Shown here: one piece after another, positions 1 to 11,657 of the stretch
Position numbering within the stretch: the first letter of the stretch is position 1
Layout: each line of letters opens with the position of its first letter
From: Neonectria sp. B-13
Taxonomy: Eukaryota > Ascomycota > Sordariomycetes > Hypocreales > Nectriaceae
Reading direction: 5' to 3'
DNA length: 64,000 nucleotides
Assembly: GCA_002682825.1 (NCBI GenBank)
Contig: NOKP01000001.1
Coordinates: 64,501-128,500 of the forward strand
Translations under genes and position numbers: made by a program
Notes under the pieces: generated by a model
The model's database searches: none
The model's input: the letters and a program-made list of their open reading frames with translations, nothing else
Told to the model about the DNA's origin: nothing

Positions 1-1377
1 GAGCCACGAACTGTGGCCTCCTTCGCAGCTGGCAACCTCATCCGTGGCCCAAGTACATCGCGCCTTGAGGGTTGGAAGGTTCTGGCCGTCCTCCCACAGG
101 ACAACGGGAGCAGCATGACTGAAACATCTCCTGCCTGTGGATCTGACATCCATCGAGATGAAAGGCTCGTCATACCTAGTAGAAATATCGGGGAAACAGC
201 CACTAGAGTCGTCCTTTGAGCTAAGCGCCGCAATGGTGAGGTAGGAGTTTGCGTAGACAGCACCCATGCGCGAAGCCTCCGTTTCCCAGTCTGCGGCGTC
301 ATCTTGGATAATACATAAGGAATCAATCCAAACATAGGCTATGTTTAATTCTCGGGCGATCTTTACGGCGTCTTGAAAGGTCTTGGGAATTTCCGAGAGC
401 AAGATGCCGTCAGTGAGAAGTTTTGCCAAGTTTTCGGTTGTCAGGGTGAGCCGATGTGTTGAGCCCCAGGAGTGCGACAGTGCCAAGTATTTGCCTTTCC
501 GCCCTGCAGTCTCACGCACGAAGACCATATTGTGATTTGTAGCCACATCCAGAACTCGTGTTGGAAGAGTCTTCGGAACATCCAATGACAAGCATTGGTG
601 GTGGGTGTCACAAATATTGAGCCAACCCTTGAGTTTGTCGAACGCGTAGGAGGAGCCTGAATCGGCTGCTCGAACTCTGCCAGGGATGAAGCTGACGTCT
701 GTTCAAGAGCTCGTTAGCTTCATAATGTCAATAACACACGCGAGGGACATGGCACCTTGATCAGTTCGGAAACGAAGATACGAGCCTCGAAGATTGACAG
801 TATCTCCACTGTAATCCACCGAGTCCTCAATCTTTCCACTTGTGCCAAGCCTAACACCCAGTCCAACCATCAATAACTGCTTGCCGTCAACAAAACCTGA
901 TTTGTACCAGTTTCCGAAGAGCCAAGGCCGGAGAGGTTTTGCTTCCCCGTCTTTCATCACCGTACCATTCGGAAAGGTTGAGCTCAGGTCGGCTTGGATT
1001 GGAGGTCGATAGTCACCAACGGGCCCGGAAAAGTCCAGGATCATGGCGCCATTCTCCAGAGCGCGCATGCCGTACTTGCCGTAAATGCTCTGTGTGGCCT
1101 TGGCGGATAGTTCGGCTCCCGAAGAAGTATGGATGGTCTGAAAGGAAGTCATGCCTCCGTAATCAAGGAGGCTACAACCTGCTGCCCAATAGAGCAGGGC
1201 ACACATAGCGCAAGTTTTGCCGGATTTGTCCAGCGCATCGAGTGTGAGGTGGTGTGGATAGGCATCTTGATCCTCAAAGGGTAATGTATGCAGGGGAATC
1301 TCACTGCAAACGGCACACAGATGACCAGGGCCCAGATCGGGTTGCGGGCCAGAGTCTGAAAATCTAGGGAAAGACAT
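1..1377 (-). CDS. HET-domain (heterokaryon incompatibility) protein, 3' end beyond the left edge
   Basis: Reads leftwards from an ATG at 1377. Exon 1 is 756-1377; an intron at 699-755 (57 nt, donor GTGCCA, branch GCTAACG, acceptor GAACAG) restores the frame, and exon 2 runs from 698 off the left edge. The N-terminus has a Cys-rich CAVCSEIP/CAMCALLYW stretch common before HET domains. Exon 2 encodes the HET core: LALSHSWG, then YVWIDSLCIIQDD, then DWETEASRMGAVYANS and LTIAALSS. HET proteins trigger cell death on non-self fusion in filamentous fungi; the allele partner cannot be told from here. Read without splicing, the first exon stops at 703, which would wrongly give a 224-residue protein lacking the HET core. 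The family call is firm; the exact intron border is inferred. Confidence 0.85.
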
Positions 1378-1691
1378 GCTAACTTGCCGAAGATCCCAGC
1401 ATCTAGTTGGGAGGAGAAACAGGGGTTAGTGAAAGGATCAGAAGGGGAACCACTTTCGATTTCCCCGCAGTCTCAACCGTTGCAACGTAATGACCACATG
1501 GTTTCAATCTTAGTGTGGCTACGAAGTACACTCATAGGATTCAATGGAAGCACTGCCACAGCCTGCGCCACCTTTCGACCGGCAACATTAGGTAAGTGGT
1601 CCTCTCCAGCCTCACCCCCACGTCATCAACTTATCAGGCGACCTCCACCAAAACTTACCATCAGCCTCACGTCTATGTCGTCTCGCCAGTC

Positions 1692-3182
1692 ATGCCACAG
1701 ACTCCCAAAAAGTCCTCCCAGCTGTTGGGAATCAGCCTCGAGGATGATGCCGCCGAATATGCCCCCGGCGACACCATCATCGGGTGCGTCTTCCGCAAAA
1801 CTCACATCGTGAGCCCCAACGCCTCGGTTCAGATCTCTCTCCACGGCAGGACCAAGTCCAAGATGGTGGTCAGCCACGGCAACAGTAGCAGCACTTATCG
1901 GGGACGTTTCGATCTGATCAACGAGCGGGACAATGGACAAAGGATTTTCGAAGGGCCTCTTCACATCCAGATGCACGAGGAGCAGGTTTGGCCATTTGCC
2001 ATCACCATCCCTTTGCATGCCAACCCGATGTTCCTGGCCCCCGGCGTTCCTCAAAGAGAGAGCTACCTACCTCTTGATCCTGGGAATATCGCCACACAAG
2101 CCCTCCCACCAACATTCACATTGGACTCGGCAGGCTCCACCGAGGGCTTTGTTGAGTACTTCCTCAAAGCCGAGCTGCGATCCTCCAGGGATGGCTCAGT
2201 AGAAATGACCGAGGCCATCCTCCCCTTGAGAGTCGTGAACTTAAGCCCCAATCCTCCAATAGCCAATTTCGGACTCAAAGTATCCCAAAGACCTTGCTCC
2301 ATCGCTTCATTCCGCCTGGTTCCGGGAATGGAGAAGGCCGAGCTGAGCCTTTCTCAAAGGATAAAACAGTCCCTATACCTTCCCAGTGTCCCAACCTTTT
2401 GGTTCAACGTCGAAATCGAAGCGCCAACTGTCATTCAGCTCGAGAACCCCAACCCTATCCCGTTTCGCATTCGAGCTGTTCCCGATTCCAAACGGTCAAG
2501 CGAAATCATCCAGGGAGTACCACAAAAGGTCAGACTAACCTCTGTTTATCTCAAAGTTGAGGCCGCCACCGAAATCAGATGCGAAGGAATGTTCAATCCT
2601 CATCACAAGACGAAGAAAAGAGAAACCGACCTGCTCAGTGAGGGCGCTATTCCGACAATAACCAATCCAGTTTACATCCCTTGCACAGACGAATGGCCCC
2701 CTATCGATGTTGGAGCGCTGGTCAACCTACGCTTTGGACGTCAAGGTCGTATTGGGACATTTCAACCGAGATATTGGCCAGATGTGTATCCGACCTTTAC
2801 CACCTACAATATCCAGCACTCTCATCGGCTAACCTGGTACGTCCGAGGTATAGTCGCAGGAGAGGATTTCCACCTATCTGGAGGACAGCCGGTTACCCTG
2901 TTGATGGCCAGTGATGAGAGAGGGCAAGGAACAGTCCTTCCAGTGGAAAGCTATTCTCAGAAAATGGCAGCTCCCACTACGCTCTCACCGGGAGAGAGGT
3001 CAGACTCGTGGATCCAACCGCCCGCAGAGAGCGATGGGTTGCCAACCTTTGCAGAGGTGCGACAAGAAGACGAAAGACACCGTTTGTCACAGATTGCTGG
3101 ACCGTCAGGTGCACCTCCAGATACTGTTTCGGGTAAAGCACCACAGCAAGACATGAAAGGCCCCGTTAGTAGTGAATCTTGA
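1692..3182 (+). CDS. Arrestin-like N-terminal domain protein
   Basis: Single exon, 496 residues. An open frame extends upstream to 1596, but that codon is GTG; the first ATG is 1692 and the arrestin fold begins just after it (LGISLEDDAAEYAPGDTIIG). The beta-strand pattern fits the arrestin N domain over roughly residues 10-180 (EGPLHIQMHEEQVWPFAITI, then VEYFLKAELR) followed by a C-domain-like half with VRLTSVYLKVEAATEIR. Fungal members of this family are usually adaptors that bring ubiquitin ligases to membrane proteins. The tail is polar and carries LPTFAEV, reminiscent of, but not identical to, the PY-type motifs of such adaptors. Transcribed away from the HET gene and towards the esterase. 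No target can be assigned. Confidence 0.8.
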   Translation: MPQTPKKSSQLLGISLEDDAAEYAPGDTIIGCVFRKTHIVSPNASVQISLHGRTKSKMVVSHGNSSSTYRGRFDLINERDNGQRIFEGPLHIQMHEEQVWPFAITIPLHANPMFLAPGVPQRESYLPLDPGNIATQALPPTFTLDSAGSTEGFVEYFLKAELRSSRDGSVEMTEAILPLRVVNLSPNPPIANFGLKVSQRPCSIASFRLVPGMEKAELSLSQRIKQSLYLPSVPTFWFNVEIEAPTVIQLENPNPIPFRIRAVPDSKRSSEIIQGVPQKVRLTSVYLKVEAATEIRCEGMFNPHHKTKKRETDLLSEGAIPTITNPVYIPCTDEWPPIDVGALVNLRFGRQGRIGTFQPRYWPDVYPTFTTYNIQHSHRLTWYVRGIVAGEDFHLSGGQPVTLLMASDERGQGTVLPVESYSQKMAAPTTLSPGERSDSWIQPPAESDGLPTFAEVRQEDERHRLSQIAGPSGAPPDTVSGKAPQQDMKGPVSSES

Positions 3183-3349
3183 GGCATTGTTAAGCATTGG
3201 TCCCAAGGAGAAGGCTTCATGTCAAAGCTTCCAGACATCAATCGGCACGTCACACAGTCGAGGCGGATTCGATCCAGTTATGTAATTGGTTGATCAATCG
3301 TCATTAATGACGTCAATTACATTATGTATTAATCTCATATATTCATCAC

Positions 3350-4965
3350 TCATGAAGTCGCAAGCGCACCCATCGTGATGGTGGAGCAAGGCGCATCGTA
3401 CACCGAAGGCTTCACAAACTCCACGGTGGGCTTGGTGTCCTTGCCTAGCAAAACCAACGTCTTGCCGCTGGGGTTGAACTTGGGCCAACCGAGCTGGCTG
3501 AGACCCGTCGTCGGGTTGTCGCTGAAGGAGAACCAAGCGTGCTGCATAATCTTGGTGAGCTTTTTCTGGTCGGCCGAGGGTGCAATGCCGCTGACATCCC
3601 CCGAGGCTCCGAAGATCATGTGCAAGTCTACGCCGTGGTACGCTCCGCTGGTAGGATACAGCCGCGTGTTGTCCCAGTCGGCGAGGTAGCGATACGCCCA
3701 TGAGGCAACGTTGTGGTTCCGGCGGGCCTGAGCCTGGTAGGACACGGGGCAGGTGAAGGACTCGAGCAGGAAGGAGGTGACCTGCGCGTCGGTGGGCGTG
3801 ACGCCGTTGCCGTACGCCGGGATGCGGTAGTAGCCGTCCTCGTTGTGGTTGTGCCCAAAGAGGATCGGGAGCTTGGCGAAGCTGCCGGCCTTGGTCAGGC
3901 TGGTGTAGTCGGAAAAGACAATCTCACCATCGGGCTTGGGATAGAACGGCGGGATGGATCGGAGGACGCTGGAGCTCGAGGCAGGCTTGATGGCGGCGGC
4001 CGCAGTCTTGATGTCCTCCCAGGCCACCTCACGCATGCAGGCCATGACATCGGCGGCATCGCTGCAGCTGACGGCCGAAACAACCGAGTTCCAGTTCTTC
4101 TCCTGGACGGCAGCCGTGTTCACGGGGAAGCTGAAGGCGTTTCCTGAGGGCGCGATGATGCCGTTGACGATGGGGTCCTTCTGGTACGCGTAGGTCCAGT
4201 AATCGACCGCCACGCCGCCCGAAGACTGGCCGGCGATGGTGATCTTGGTGGGATTGCCACCGAAGCGCCAGATGTTGTCACGGACCCATTCGACGGCGGC
4301 ACGCTGGTCGCGGAGGCCCAAGTTTTGCGTCTCGCCGGCCGCACCGGGGAAGCCAAAGATGTTGATTCGGTAGTTGACGGTGACGACGACGACATCCTCA
4401 GCGTCGGCAAAGTACTTGCCGTTGTAGAATGGGCTGTTGGTGTTTCCGATCGCGAACCCTGGTTCAGTTAGTGATTGATTGCCATTAGAGACGGGGCTCG
4501 GGTCAACTCACGTCCGCCATAGAAGAAGACCACCACGGGCTTGTTGGCCTTGGCGGAATTGGCTGTGGCCTTGGACCAGACGTTCAAGGTCAGGCAGTCC
4601 TCGCTCTGAGGAGTTCCCGCATTGCTCGCAAAGTAGGAGATGATGTCCTGGGCCTGCGAGGTCATGCTCGGATAGTCGACCTTCTTGCTCGGGGAGAGCG
4701 GGCAGTCGAATCCGAAGTTAGCCGCCTTGTAGGGCTTCGTCGACGAGAACTTCTCGGGCGGCGCAAAGCGCAAGGCGCCCACGGGAGGCTTCGCATAGGG
4801 AATGCCCAGGTACTCGACGACGCATGGCGAGTTGGACGCGAGATGTCCAGTGACGGGGCCGTTGGACGTGTCCACGGTGACGTACTTGGTCGTGTCGCAC
4901 TGTAGGGGCGCCGCGGTCGCGAGACTGGCCCAGAGGGCAAACGTCGCGTACTTGAACAGAGACAT
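3350..4965 (-). CDS. Secreted type-B carboxylesterase (cholinesterase/lipase family)
   Basis: Two exons, 4512-4965 and 3350-4458, joined over a 53-nt intron (donor GTGAGT, acceptor AACCAG), giving 520 residues. Residues 1-19 form a signal peptide ending ATA-APLQC. Family landmarks in order: EYLGIPYAKPPVGALRF, SEDCLTLNVW, an oxyanion-hole region reading FYGGRFAIGN (most relatives have a longer glycine run), NLGLRDQRAAVEWVRDNI, the nucleophile elbow GQSSGG with Ser near residue 230, the acidic member around HNHNEDGYY, and the His in YHGVDLHMIFG. It should hydrolyse esters outside the cell; the substrate is not predictable. The elbow carries Gln in place of the more usual Glu before Ser, which occurs in fungal members. 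The 5' flank to 6133 has no other gene. Confidence 0.92.
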
Positions 4966-6133
4966 GGCGCTTGCAGTTGCAATGGCGATCGATTGATTGC
5001 TGGAGCCGGCGGTGGGGGATGCTAGTCTCTCGGTTCACCTCAATCCACGAGGGGATCGACCGGCCTTTAAAACGTCAGTCTCGGCTCTCTGATCCGTGCT
5101 CATCTCCAGCTCCATGGACGTGGAGACGAGCACGTGGAGTTGACGTCTCGCTTGGATTGAGGCAATAAAGGCAATAACGGTCGCAACGGTCAGTTCAAGG
5201 GTCCCAACCGTCATCCCAAGGATCACAATCGATAGTCCATGGCTTGGCCTTTATGACCCCATGAATGACGGCTAATCTGTTGTGCCGAAATCCCACTGTT
5301 CCCACATACCTCTCGCTCTTGTCTCCTCATCAGCCATGTCCTTCCGCGTCATCTGCTCCCAATCCCACCGAAACGGCCAGACGAACGAACGGCTTCCCTT
5401 GGCACCAGACCTCTGAGGGCATCCCCTGCCGTCTTCAGGGGCACGGTGCCTAAATCCACCAATATCGACAACCCCGACGACATGGGGAAGGCAGTTGTGC
5501 CACAATCCCGCATGAACTGGCACCACATACTGTGGGGATACCGGCACAACGGTCAACTTGCCATTAACTAAAGCCGACGATCATTTCCCAATCTGGTAAT
5601 CGATTTCCGTCCCCGATGAAGACCCGAGTTCGCCGAAAAGCTCGCCAAAGCCAGGGAGGGCTGCTCGGTAAGAGCTTAGACTATGCGCCTTGCTTTTCTT
5701 CCCCTTGCATGTGTATGGGTGATGCATTAGTCCGGATACCCTCGAAGCCCCGACGAAATAACAGAGCTCGCTGATTCGAGGTCTTTTCGGCGAAGGATTC
5801 GTCGGATTTCCTTTAGGTCCCGATACATCCGGTCAGCCCAATCTCAAGCTAACCCCAAGGTACTTGTACCGTCTATTCGTATAACGTGACCGAATACAAT
5901 ACCCCTGGCGCCTGCAGCACACACACATATCCCTCCCCATGTTCCATCAAAATTCCATCGGGTGGGAGGCCCGTTTCGTTCTACGACGTGTCTGATCATG
6001 CGTGAAGAGTGTGGCAAGATTGTGGCTGCCAGGCCTTCACATATACAGTGAGAAGGATGGCTCCTTCCTCTGCAAATCCTGTTCCCTCGACAAACGTGTC
6101 TATTCGTATGCATTGCAACTCGTGATTCTGACA
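4966..6133. other. Intergenic region between divergent genes
   Basis: About 1.2 kb separates the start of the esterase (reading left) and the rhodopsin-like gene (reading right). Open frames here are short, overlap on both strands and show no recognisable domain. It presumably holds both promoters; I see no repeat or RNA gene in it. Confidence 0.5.
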
Positions 6134-7396
6134 ATGGGGCCTAAAGGCATGGGATTCCCTGTCGATGGGGTAGACAACCAGGGCTGGAAGCTGTACATCA
6201 CTTCTTTGGTGATGATCATCACCGCAGGGTTGTTTGTCATTGCCAGGTGCTCAACTCGGTATTCGATGCACAAGCTAGGCTGGGACGATGCCGCCATTAC
6301 CGCCTCTCTGGTAAGTTCGCCGGTCCATGCTTTGATCGTCAAACTGACTCGTGGCAGCTCTCGTCGATCATCGTCTCCGTTTGCATGCAGTTAGCCATCG
6401 AAAGGGGATATGGGATGCACAAAGACGATCTCACCAAGCCCGAACGTGGGGCGGCACTCAAGATGTTCTTCATTGCACAGACACCGTACAAGGTTACGGT
6501 TTGCCTCAACAAGGTGACCGCCATTCTGCTATATCTTCGGCTCTTCGTCACGCGCAGCTTCCGGATAGCTTGCTTTGTGGTGATGGGAATCATCGTGGCT
6601 TGGACCATTGGAGGAGTCGGCGCGACGATCTGGCAGTGTGTGCCCATCGAAGGAGCCTGGAACAAGTCAGTCGATGCCGTTTGCATTGACAGCAACAAGT
6701 TCTGGGTAGCATACGCCGTTACGAACATCATAACAGACATCATGGTGTTGGCGCTTCCGATTCCGTCCATCATGAGGTTGCAGATGAACATGCGGCAGAG
6801 GTTGCTGTTGTGCGGTGTGTTCCTGATTGGCGGCTTGTGAGTCTCTACCAAGCTTCTCTGATCACACCTTCAAGTACTGACTTTAGCCCGTCGATAGTGT
6901 CACGGTCGCGTCCATTCTTCGAACCACGTCGGTACAAAACTCGCTCAAGAACAAGGCGGATAGCACATACAACTTCATCGACCGCGGCATGTGGACACTG
7001 ATCGAGGCCAATCTTGGCATCATCAGTGCCTGTCTACCCGTGCTTAAGCGACCGATGAGCAAGATGTTCCCTCGTATCTTTGGTTCGACCAAGAAGAGCT
7101 CTGCCTACTACGGCGACGGAGGCGACAATTCGAAAGGATACAACCTGTCCAACATATCCGCAAATGCTTCACACCCGGGCTTCTGGAGAGGGGCAACAAG
7201 GAGTCACCAGGTTGTGTCTGTCAGTGGCCCTGAAACGACGACATCAAGGAAGAGTGACGAAAGACATATCATTACCGAGTCACTCAAAGGGAGCGATCTG
7301 GATAGCGAGGTGGATAGCCATGGTTCGACTGGGCGTCGGGGCATCTCGAAACGAGTTGAGCTAGTCAGAACGTCATTTCATGAACAAACGAGATAG
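6134..7396 (+). CDS. Rhodopsin-domain integral membrane protein (PTH11-like family without CFEM)
   Basis: Three exons: 6134-6310, 6358-6836 and 6898-7396, with introns of 47 and 61 nt (donors GTAAGT and GTGAGT), giving 384 residues. Seven hydrophobic segments can be seen: LYITSLVMIITAGLFVIA, the LGWDDAAITASL-LSSIIVSVCM segment, MFFIAQTPYKVTVCLNKVTA, IACFVVMGIIVAWTIGGVGA, FWVAYAVTNIITDIMVLALP, LLLCGVFLIGG-FVTVASILR and WTLIEANLGIISACLPVLK. The order LGWDD, then W/F-CxP-type loop with QCVPIEGAW, then ADxxVxxLPIP-like ALPIPSIMRLQM and IEANLGIISACLP is the signature of the large fungal rhodopsin-like family. No Cys-rich CFEM domain precedes it. The C-terminal tail is cytosolic, Ser-rich and charged. 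Function is likely signalling or sensing, but no ligand is predictable. Confidence 0.9.
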
Positions 7397-7698
7397 TGTT
7401 TTAGTCTAAAGCACATAATTCAATGCATATAAGTTTACAGCCTTTGTTGCACTGGTGTTGACCAAGGTGTGCGTCGTCATCATCTGGAGTCATGCGGAAG
7501 CCGGAGTTCTTCTTTTTGGTCACCGACTAATCTAATTCACTCAGGTTCCGGGAGTATTACCTAAGGCACCCAGCCAGCATGTTAGCCAGTGAAGGGTTGC
7601 GCATGACCGGCCCAGCTTGTAGACGAATCGTCGTCGTTTAGGGTATCTCACGTCTCGTCTGGCTTCCTCTAAACCACTCTGGTGCATCTATTTACCAG

Positions 7699-8545
7699 AT
7701 GCCGCAAAACAACTGGCACGCCAGACTTTATGGAGTGAGGCATTGGCTGAGGTGCCTTAGTCTAGGTCTTGCCGCGCCCGGGATCGGAAAGGCCATTTAC
7801 GTCGAGTCCCTCATCGCCGTCTCGCTTTTCAAGCAAGCCTCCAAAGACTTCGGCCTCCGCATCACTTTTCCGCGTGACGGAGGCACTACAGACTCGGCGT
7901 GGTACGGCTCCGGCTTGAGCCTCGAAGCTGCAAAAAGTCTCACCGTCTTGACTCAGATCCACGTGCAGGATGTCTGGGATTTCGATGCCGACTTGAAGGA
8001 GATGGCCAATATCCCCGTCCTTGACATGATCTAGAAGATCGGCCATCGGTCTATTCAAGAAACCAATCGATTCGTGGCCCTCTTGAAACCCAACAAAAGC
8101 GGATGGGTATGATCATCAAATTGCCTGAACGCGTCAAAGAAATATCAACACTGGAGCGCAGCCCGTCGCGCTCTGAGGGGAGATCGCAGCTTGATCCGCG
8201 TGAGCATCCACCCACCACCAGACTCCAGTCAGGCCCCGGTCATTTGGGACGCCATCCATCTCACGCATGGCTCACCCTACCTGCGTGGTCTCGACCTGAA
8301 AGACTTTATCCCAATCGCAATCATACGCCCGTCACTGGGCAAGGTCTCTGGGGCACCTTCAATCAAATGTCATTTTCCGACTCGCTCTCTTTGCCATTGT
8401 TGCCCATGTTTGACCTGTTCTGCGGCGTCTCTCCCAAAATATTGGATACATGCCCTGAACTTGTGTACGAGGACGATCGTGTTATTTTTCAACGAATGTT
8501 CCCGCCAAACAGCTGATGCTGCTTCGTGGATACAACCAGAGGCAT
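7699..8545 (+). pseudogene. Possible decayed gene of unknown family
   Basis: An ATG-led frame of 111 codons (7699-8034) has a balanced, coding-like composition (SLEAAKSLTVLTQ, LKEMANIPVLDM). It ends in a stop, yet the same frame continues beyond it in coding-like style (KIGHRSIQETNRFVALLKPNK) before another stop. Downstream frames to 8545 (VIWDAIHLTHGSPYLRGLDL) also look coding-like but lie in another frame. I cannot find splice sites that join these into one clean protein and do not recognise the family. A broken gene is my best reading; chance open frames are the alternative. Apart from this, 7397-8603 holds nothing I can name. Confidence 0.25.
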
Positions 8546-8603
8546 GAGATGGACACCTGCATGGATGTTTTAGAAGTTTTCCTGGATAATAAGGGCTGCC
8601 GTT

Positions 8604-9938
8604 TTATACTACGTTTAGTGTATGCATATGGTTCTCTGTAGATACCCACATGTTGAATCGTTCCGTGCCGCAGTCAAACTTCATAAACTCTTTGGCAAAT
8701 TCGTCAACTTGGTCTGAACTGGATCCCACCAAGACCCGCTCCATGTCATCACGTCGCAGAAAGCCAATGTCCTCTTGTGCGCAGATCTTGGCCCAGGAAA
8801 AGGCCGTGGGAGCGTCCCATACGCCTCTCCTCGTCGTAGTTGGGAGTCCTCCGGCACACTCAGCGTCGCCCTGCTGCATCGTGGTGTAAATGCTACATAT
8901 GTTCCGCGTGACAGCCCACGTGCGGCGGATGCTCTCGGACAGTATCCACGCATGCCAAAAGCGCTCCTGCTCTTGCTTGGCCGCTTTTCCCATAGCTGTG
9001 ACAGTGTCTTGTCCGAAATGGCCGTGGGACGTGTCTGGAGCAAGTAAATAGCCATTGCCGGCATCACGGCGCGCAGCCGACAGCATCTCGTTGGACCATC
9101 TGAGGAGAACCGGCAACTGCTGTTCGGCAAGGTAACGCTGACGGATATCGTTACCAAACAGGCGCAGTATCGAGTAGACGAACAAGGCGTGGACGCGGCT
9201 CAAGTGCGCATAGCAATCATCCTGGGATGGCGTCGCGGCCACTGTCGCTCTCATGCTGTTCACAAGTGAATCTGCACGGGCGCCAAGGATACTCAACACA
9301 AAGTCCTCGGTGGCGGGCGTGCGAGAGAGGTAGGTTGACAGGGCGGTGAATGCATCCTGAATGCACAAAGGCTGCCGTTTTTGATATAGGCATGAGTGGA
9401 TGAATGGATTGCTGCCTTGAGCCACCCAGTCGGCAAGCCAGGCTTGAACTCGGTCGACACATTCAAGTGCCTCAGCTTTAGAAACAGAGGCCAACTGATC
9501 CAGCTTCAGCGGAGCAGTGAGCCAGGACTCTGGGGTCAAGAACCAAGCTGATTGCATGTCAGAATGCAGACCCGAGTGTGGATCGGACTGCAGATCGGGA
9601 ACCGGGGAGTCTTCAGATGGTGTCGTCCACAAGTCGAGGCCAACGTCAAGGAACGCAGTGACATCTACACCTGGCGATGCTTGTGGTGCTTGTGGTGCTT
9701 GTTGTGATCGATCTGCCCATTCGGCCACCATGTTGGCCGCTGCAGGCAAAGAATCAACATTTGCCGCGATATTCATGTCATGTTGCGCCCCGTAGAAAAT
9801 GAAGCCTGACGGATGCGGTGCGGGATAGACGCATTCGTATTCGCGGGCCTGGCATCGGTTGCAGGTTGGAAACTGTCTGCCGCACTTGCGCTTGGCCTTT
9901 GCACAGGCACCGCAAGCCTTGAGCTCTCCCGCTTCCAT
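8604..9938 (-). CDS. Zn2Cys6 transcription factor
   Basis: Single exon, 444 residues, ATG at 9938. The binuclear zinc cluster lies at about residues 9-36 with spacing C-x2-C-x6-C-x6-C-x2-C-x6-C (CGACAKAKRKC then CNRCQAREYEC). There is no clear coiled coil after it. A low-complexity acidic/Gln linker (about residues 60-130) leads into a helical region (ADSLVNSMRATVAATPSQDD, HALFVYSILRLFGNDIRQRY) resembling the regulatory C-terminal half of secondary-metabolism regulators such as the AflR group, though no full Fungal_trans domain is obvious. The GAC/CAC-rich stretch around 9680-9700 codes for a short QAPQAPQ repeat. It is divergent from the dehydrogenase gene at 10441 with about 500 nt between, so it might control that gene; this is inference from position only. 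Confidence 0.88.
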   Translation of the reverse strand: MEAGELKACGACAKAKRKCGRQFPTCNRCQAREYECVYPAPHPSGFIFYGAQHDMNIAANVDSLPAAANMVAEWADRSQQAPQAPQASPGVDVTAFLDVGLDLWTTPSEDSPVPDLQSDPHSGLHSDMQSAWFLTPESWLTAPLKLDQLASVSKAEALECVDRVQAWLADWVAQGSNPFIHSCLYQKRQPLCIQDAFTALSTYLSRTPATEDFVLSILGARADSLVNSMRATVAATPSQDDCYAHLSRVHALFVYSILRLFGNDIRQRYLAEQQLPVLLRWSNEMLSAARRDAGNGYLLAPDTSHGHFGQDTVTAMGKAAKQEQERFWHAWILSESIRRTWAVTRNICSIYTTMQQGDAECAGGLPTTTRRGVWDAPTAFSWAKICAQEDIGFLRRDDMERVLVGSSSDQVDEFAKEFMKFDCGTERFNMWVSTENHMHTLNVV

Positions 9939-10440
9939 GGTTCGCTGCTAGAGATATGCACATCGATGATGGTACGTGTTTTTTCTTCCGTACACAAGTT
10001 GAGGCGGAGTTGCGGACTGAGAACTGGAGGATGCGGAGTGGAGACAAGCGTCGAGGAGAGTGATCCGTAGTAAGCGGCATTATGATGCTGGTTCAAGTTA
10101 GCACTCCGCAGCGTTCTGCGGGCGCCGAACCCGTTTGAGCTAGCGCTTCCGCAGGTTGCATTTATCTCACAATGAAGCATTGAAGTTGGAGTTGAAGAGA
10201 CGGCGGACGCTAGCTAGGACCGTTGAACACTCGAGATGCTCTCTCTATTAGAGACTGCGGTTGTAGCAAATTACCAAATCACGGATTAAATCAACAAACT
10301 GACGTGTGCGTGTAATGACTTATAAAAGTTGGCAATGTCTTCTGTTTTCCCCGATTCTTTCTCACCTCACTGTCAACCTCAACCTCATTCACAATACAAA
10401 ACACTACACTTCACAATAACTCGAAAGCCTGAACATCAAA

Positions 10441-11542
10441 ATGTCTTCCAACGACCCAAAGGCCGAGTTCATCAAACTCCTCGTCAAGCAAAATGAAACC
10501 GACATCACCAAAACCATCCATCGAGCGCCGTATCCATCCATCTCCGTGACTCGGCCTGAACTCAGCCAGGCCGGCAAGACGGTCCTCGTCACAGGAGGCG
10601 GAACTAGCATCGGCCTCAGCATTGCTAAAAGCTTCCTGCGAGCCGGAGCGTCTACCATTATCATCACTGGCCGACGCATCGAGGTGTTGCAATCCAGCGT
10701 TGAGAAGCTCAAGGCCGAGGCCGCCAAGATTGGTGTCGAGGCTGCGTTCATAGCACGGGCGAATGACGTGTCCGACCATGAGGCAGTAAAGGCGCTTTGG
10801 TCGGGTCTCCAGACTGAAGGTGTCTTTGTCGATGTTCTGGTCTCAAACGCCGGAGATTTTGTCGGTGGGAAAACTATCTTTGATGTTGGATCCGATCGAC
10901 TTTGGAAGGCGTTTGAGACGAATGTTCGCGGGCCATTGGACATGGTCGAGAGTTTCTCAAAGCAGCCTGGGAATAAACCAAAGGTATTTCATCCCTTTTG
11001 TTCATTTCATCTAACGTTGTTGCGCCTCTAATCGATCTCACCTCTTCTGCAGGCTGTCGTTGTCGTCGCGACACAGGGCATCAACATGCTCTACGAGGAG
11101 CAGTTGGTCGTGACATCCCAGAACCCTGGGTATTCCTTGACCAAAAACTCCGGTGCCCTGCTTGTGCAGTTGATTGCTAAAGACACATCGCCAGAGGATC
11201 TGCAGATTATCAGCTTCCACCCGGGCGTCATATATAACGAGACCTTTGGAACCATTGGCTTCTCCGAAACGGACCTGCCGTACGATGACCGTAAGACTCT
11301 TGTCCCTCGCACTCCGCTGCCGCTCTGGCTGCTAACATGAGACGAATTACTTAGCTGAACTTCCTGGAAGCTTTGCCGTCTGGGCTGCGAGCAAGGAGGC
11401 GAGATTTCTCCACGGCCGCTTCGTGTGGGCCGCGTGGGATGTTGATGAGTTGTCGACCGGCGAGTTGCGAAAGCGGATTGACGACAACGTGGACTATCTC
11501 AGGATTGGCGTCGTTGGATTGCGGGGAGCACGCAAGGACTAA
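10441..11542 (+). CDS. Short-chain dehydrogenase/reductase (SDR)
   Basis: Three exons: 10441-10983, 11053-11290 and 11355-11542 (introns 69 and 64 nt), 322 residues. The Rossmann motif TGGGTSIG starts near residue 51, followed by the strand LVSNAGDF (NAG motif) and the active-site YSLTK (Y-x3-K) in exon 2. The helix LWKAFETNVRGPLDMVESF is the usual SDR alpha-E. NAD(P)-linked oxidoreductase, presumably cytosolic since no signal is seen; the extra 45 N-terminal residues before the Rossmann strand are longer than in the minimal family. The classic catalytic Ser before YxxxK is replaced by a Thr-containing stretch (VVATQGIN). The 5' leader from 10330 is CT/CA-rich, as in many well-expressed fungal genes. 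Substrate unknown. Confidence 0.92.
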
Positions 11543-11657
11543 ACTTGTTACAGAGGGTTTGATGGTGTAACTGACGTGCACTTGAGTCTCACGCACTTGA
11601 GATGCTATCATCACCACTTATATATTGCCCGTCATCCTATCATACCCGTGACCCGTT

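Noticed and set aside
1596..1691. Longer N-terminus for the arrestin-like protein
   Set aside because: The frame starts at GTG, with no ATG before 1692, and the arrestin domain begins right after 1692.
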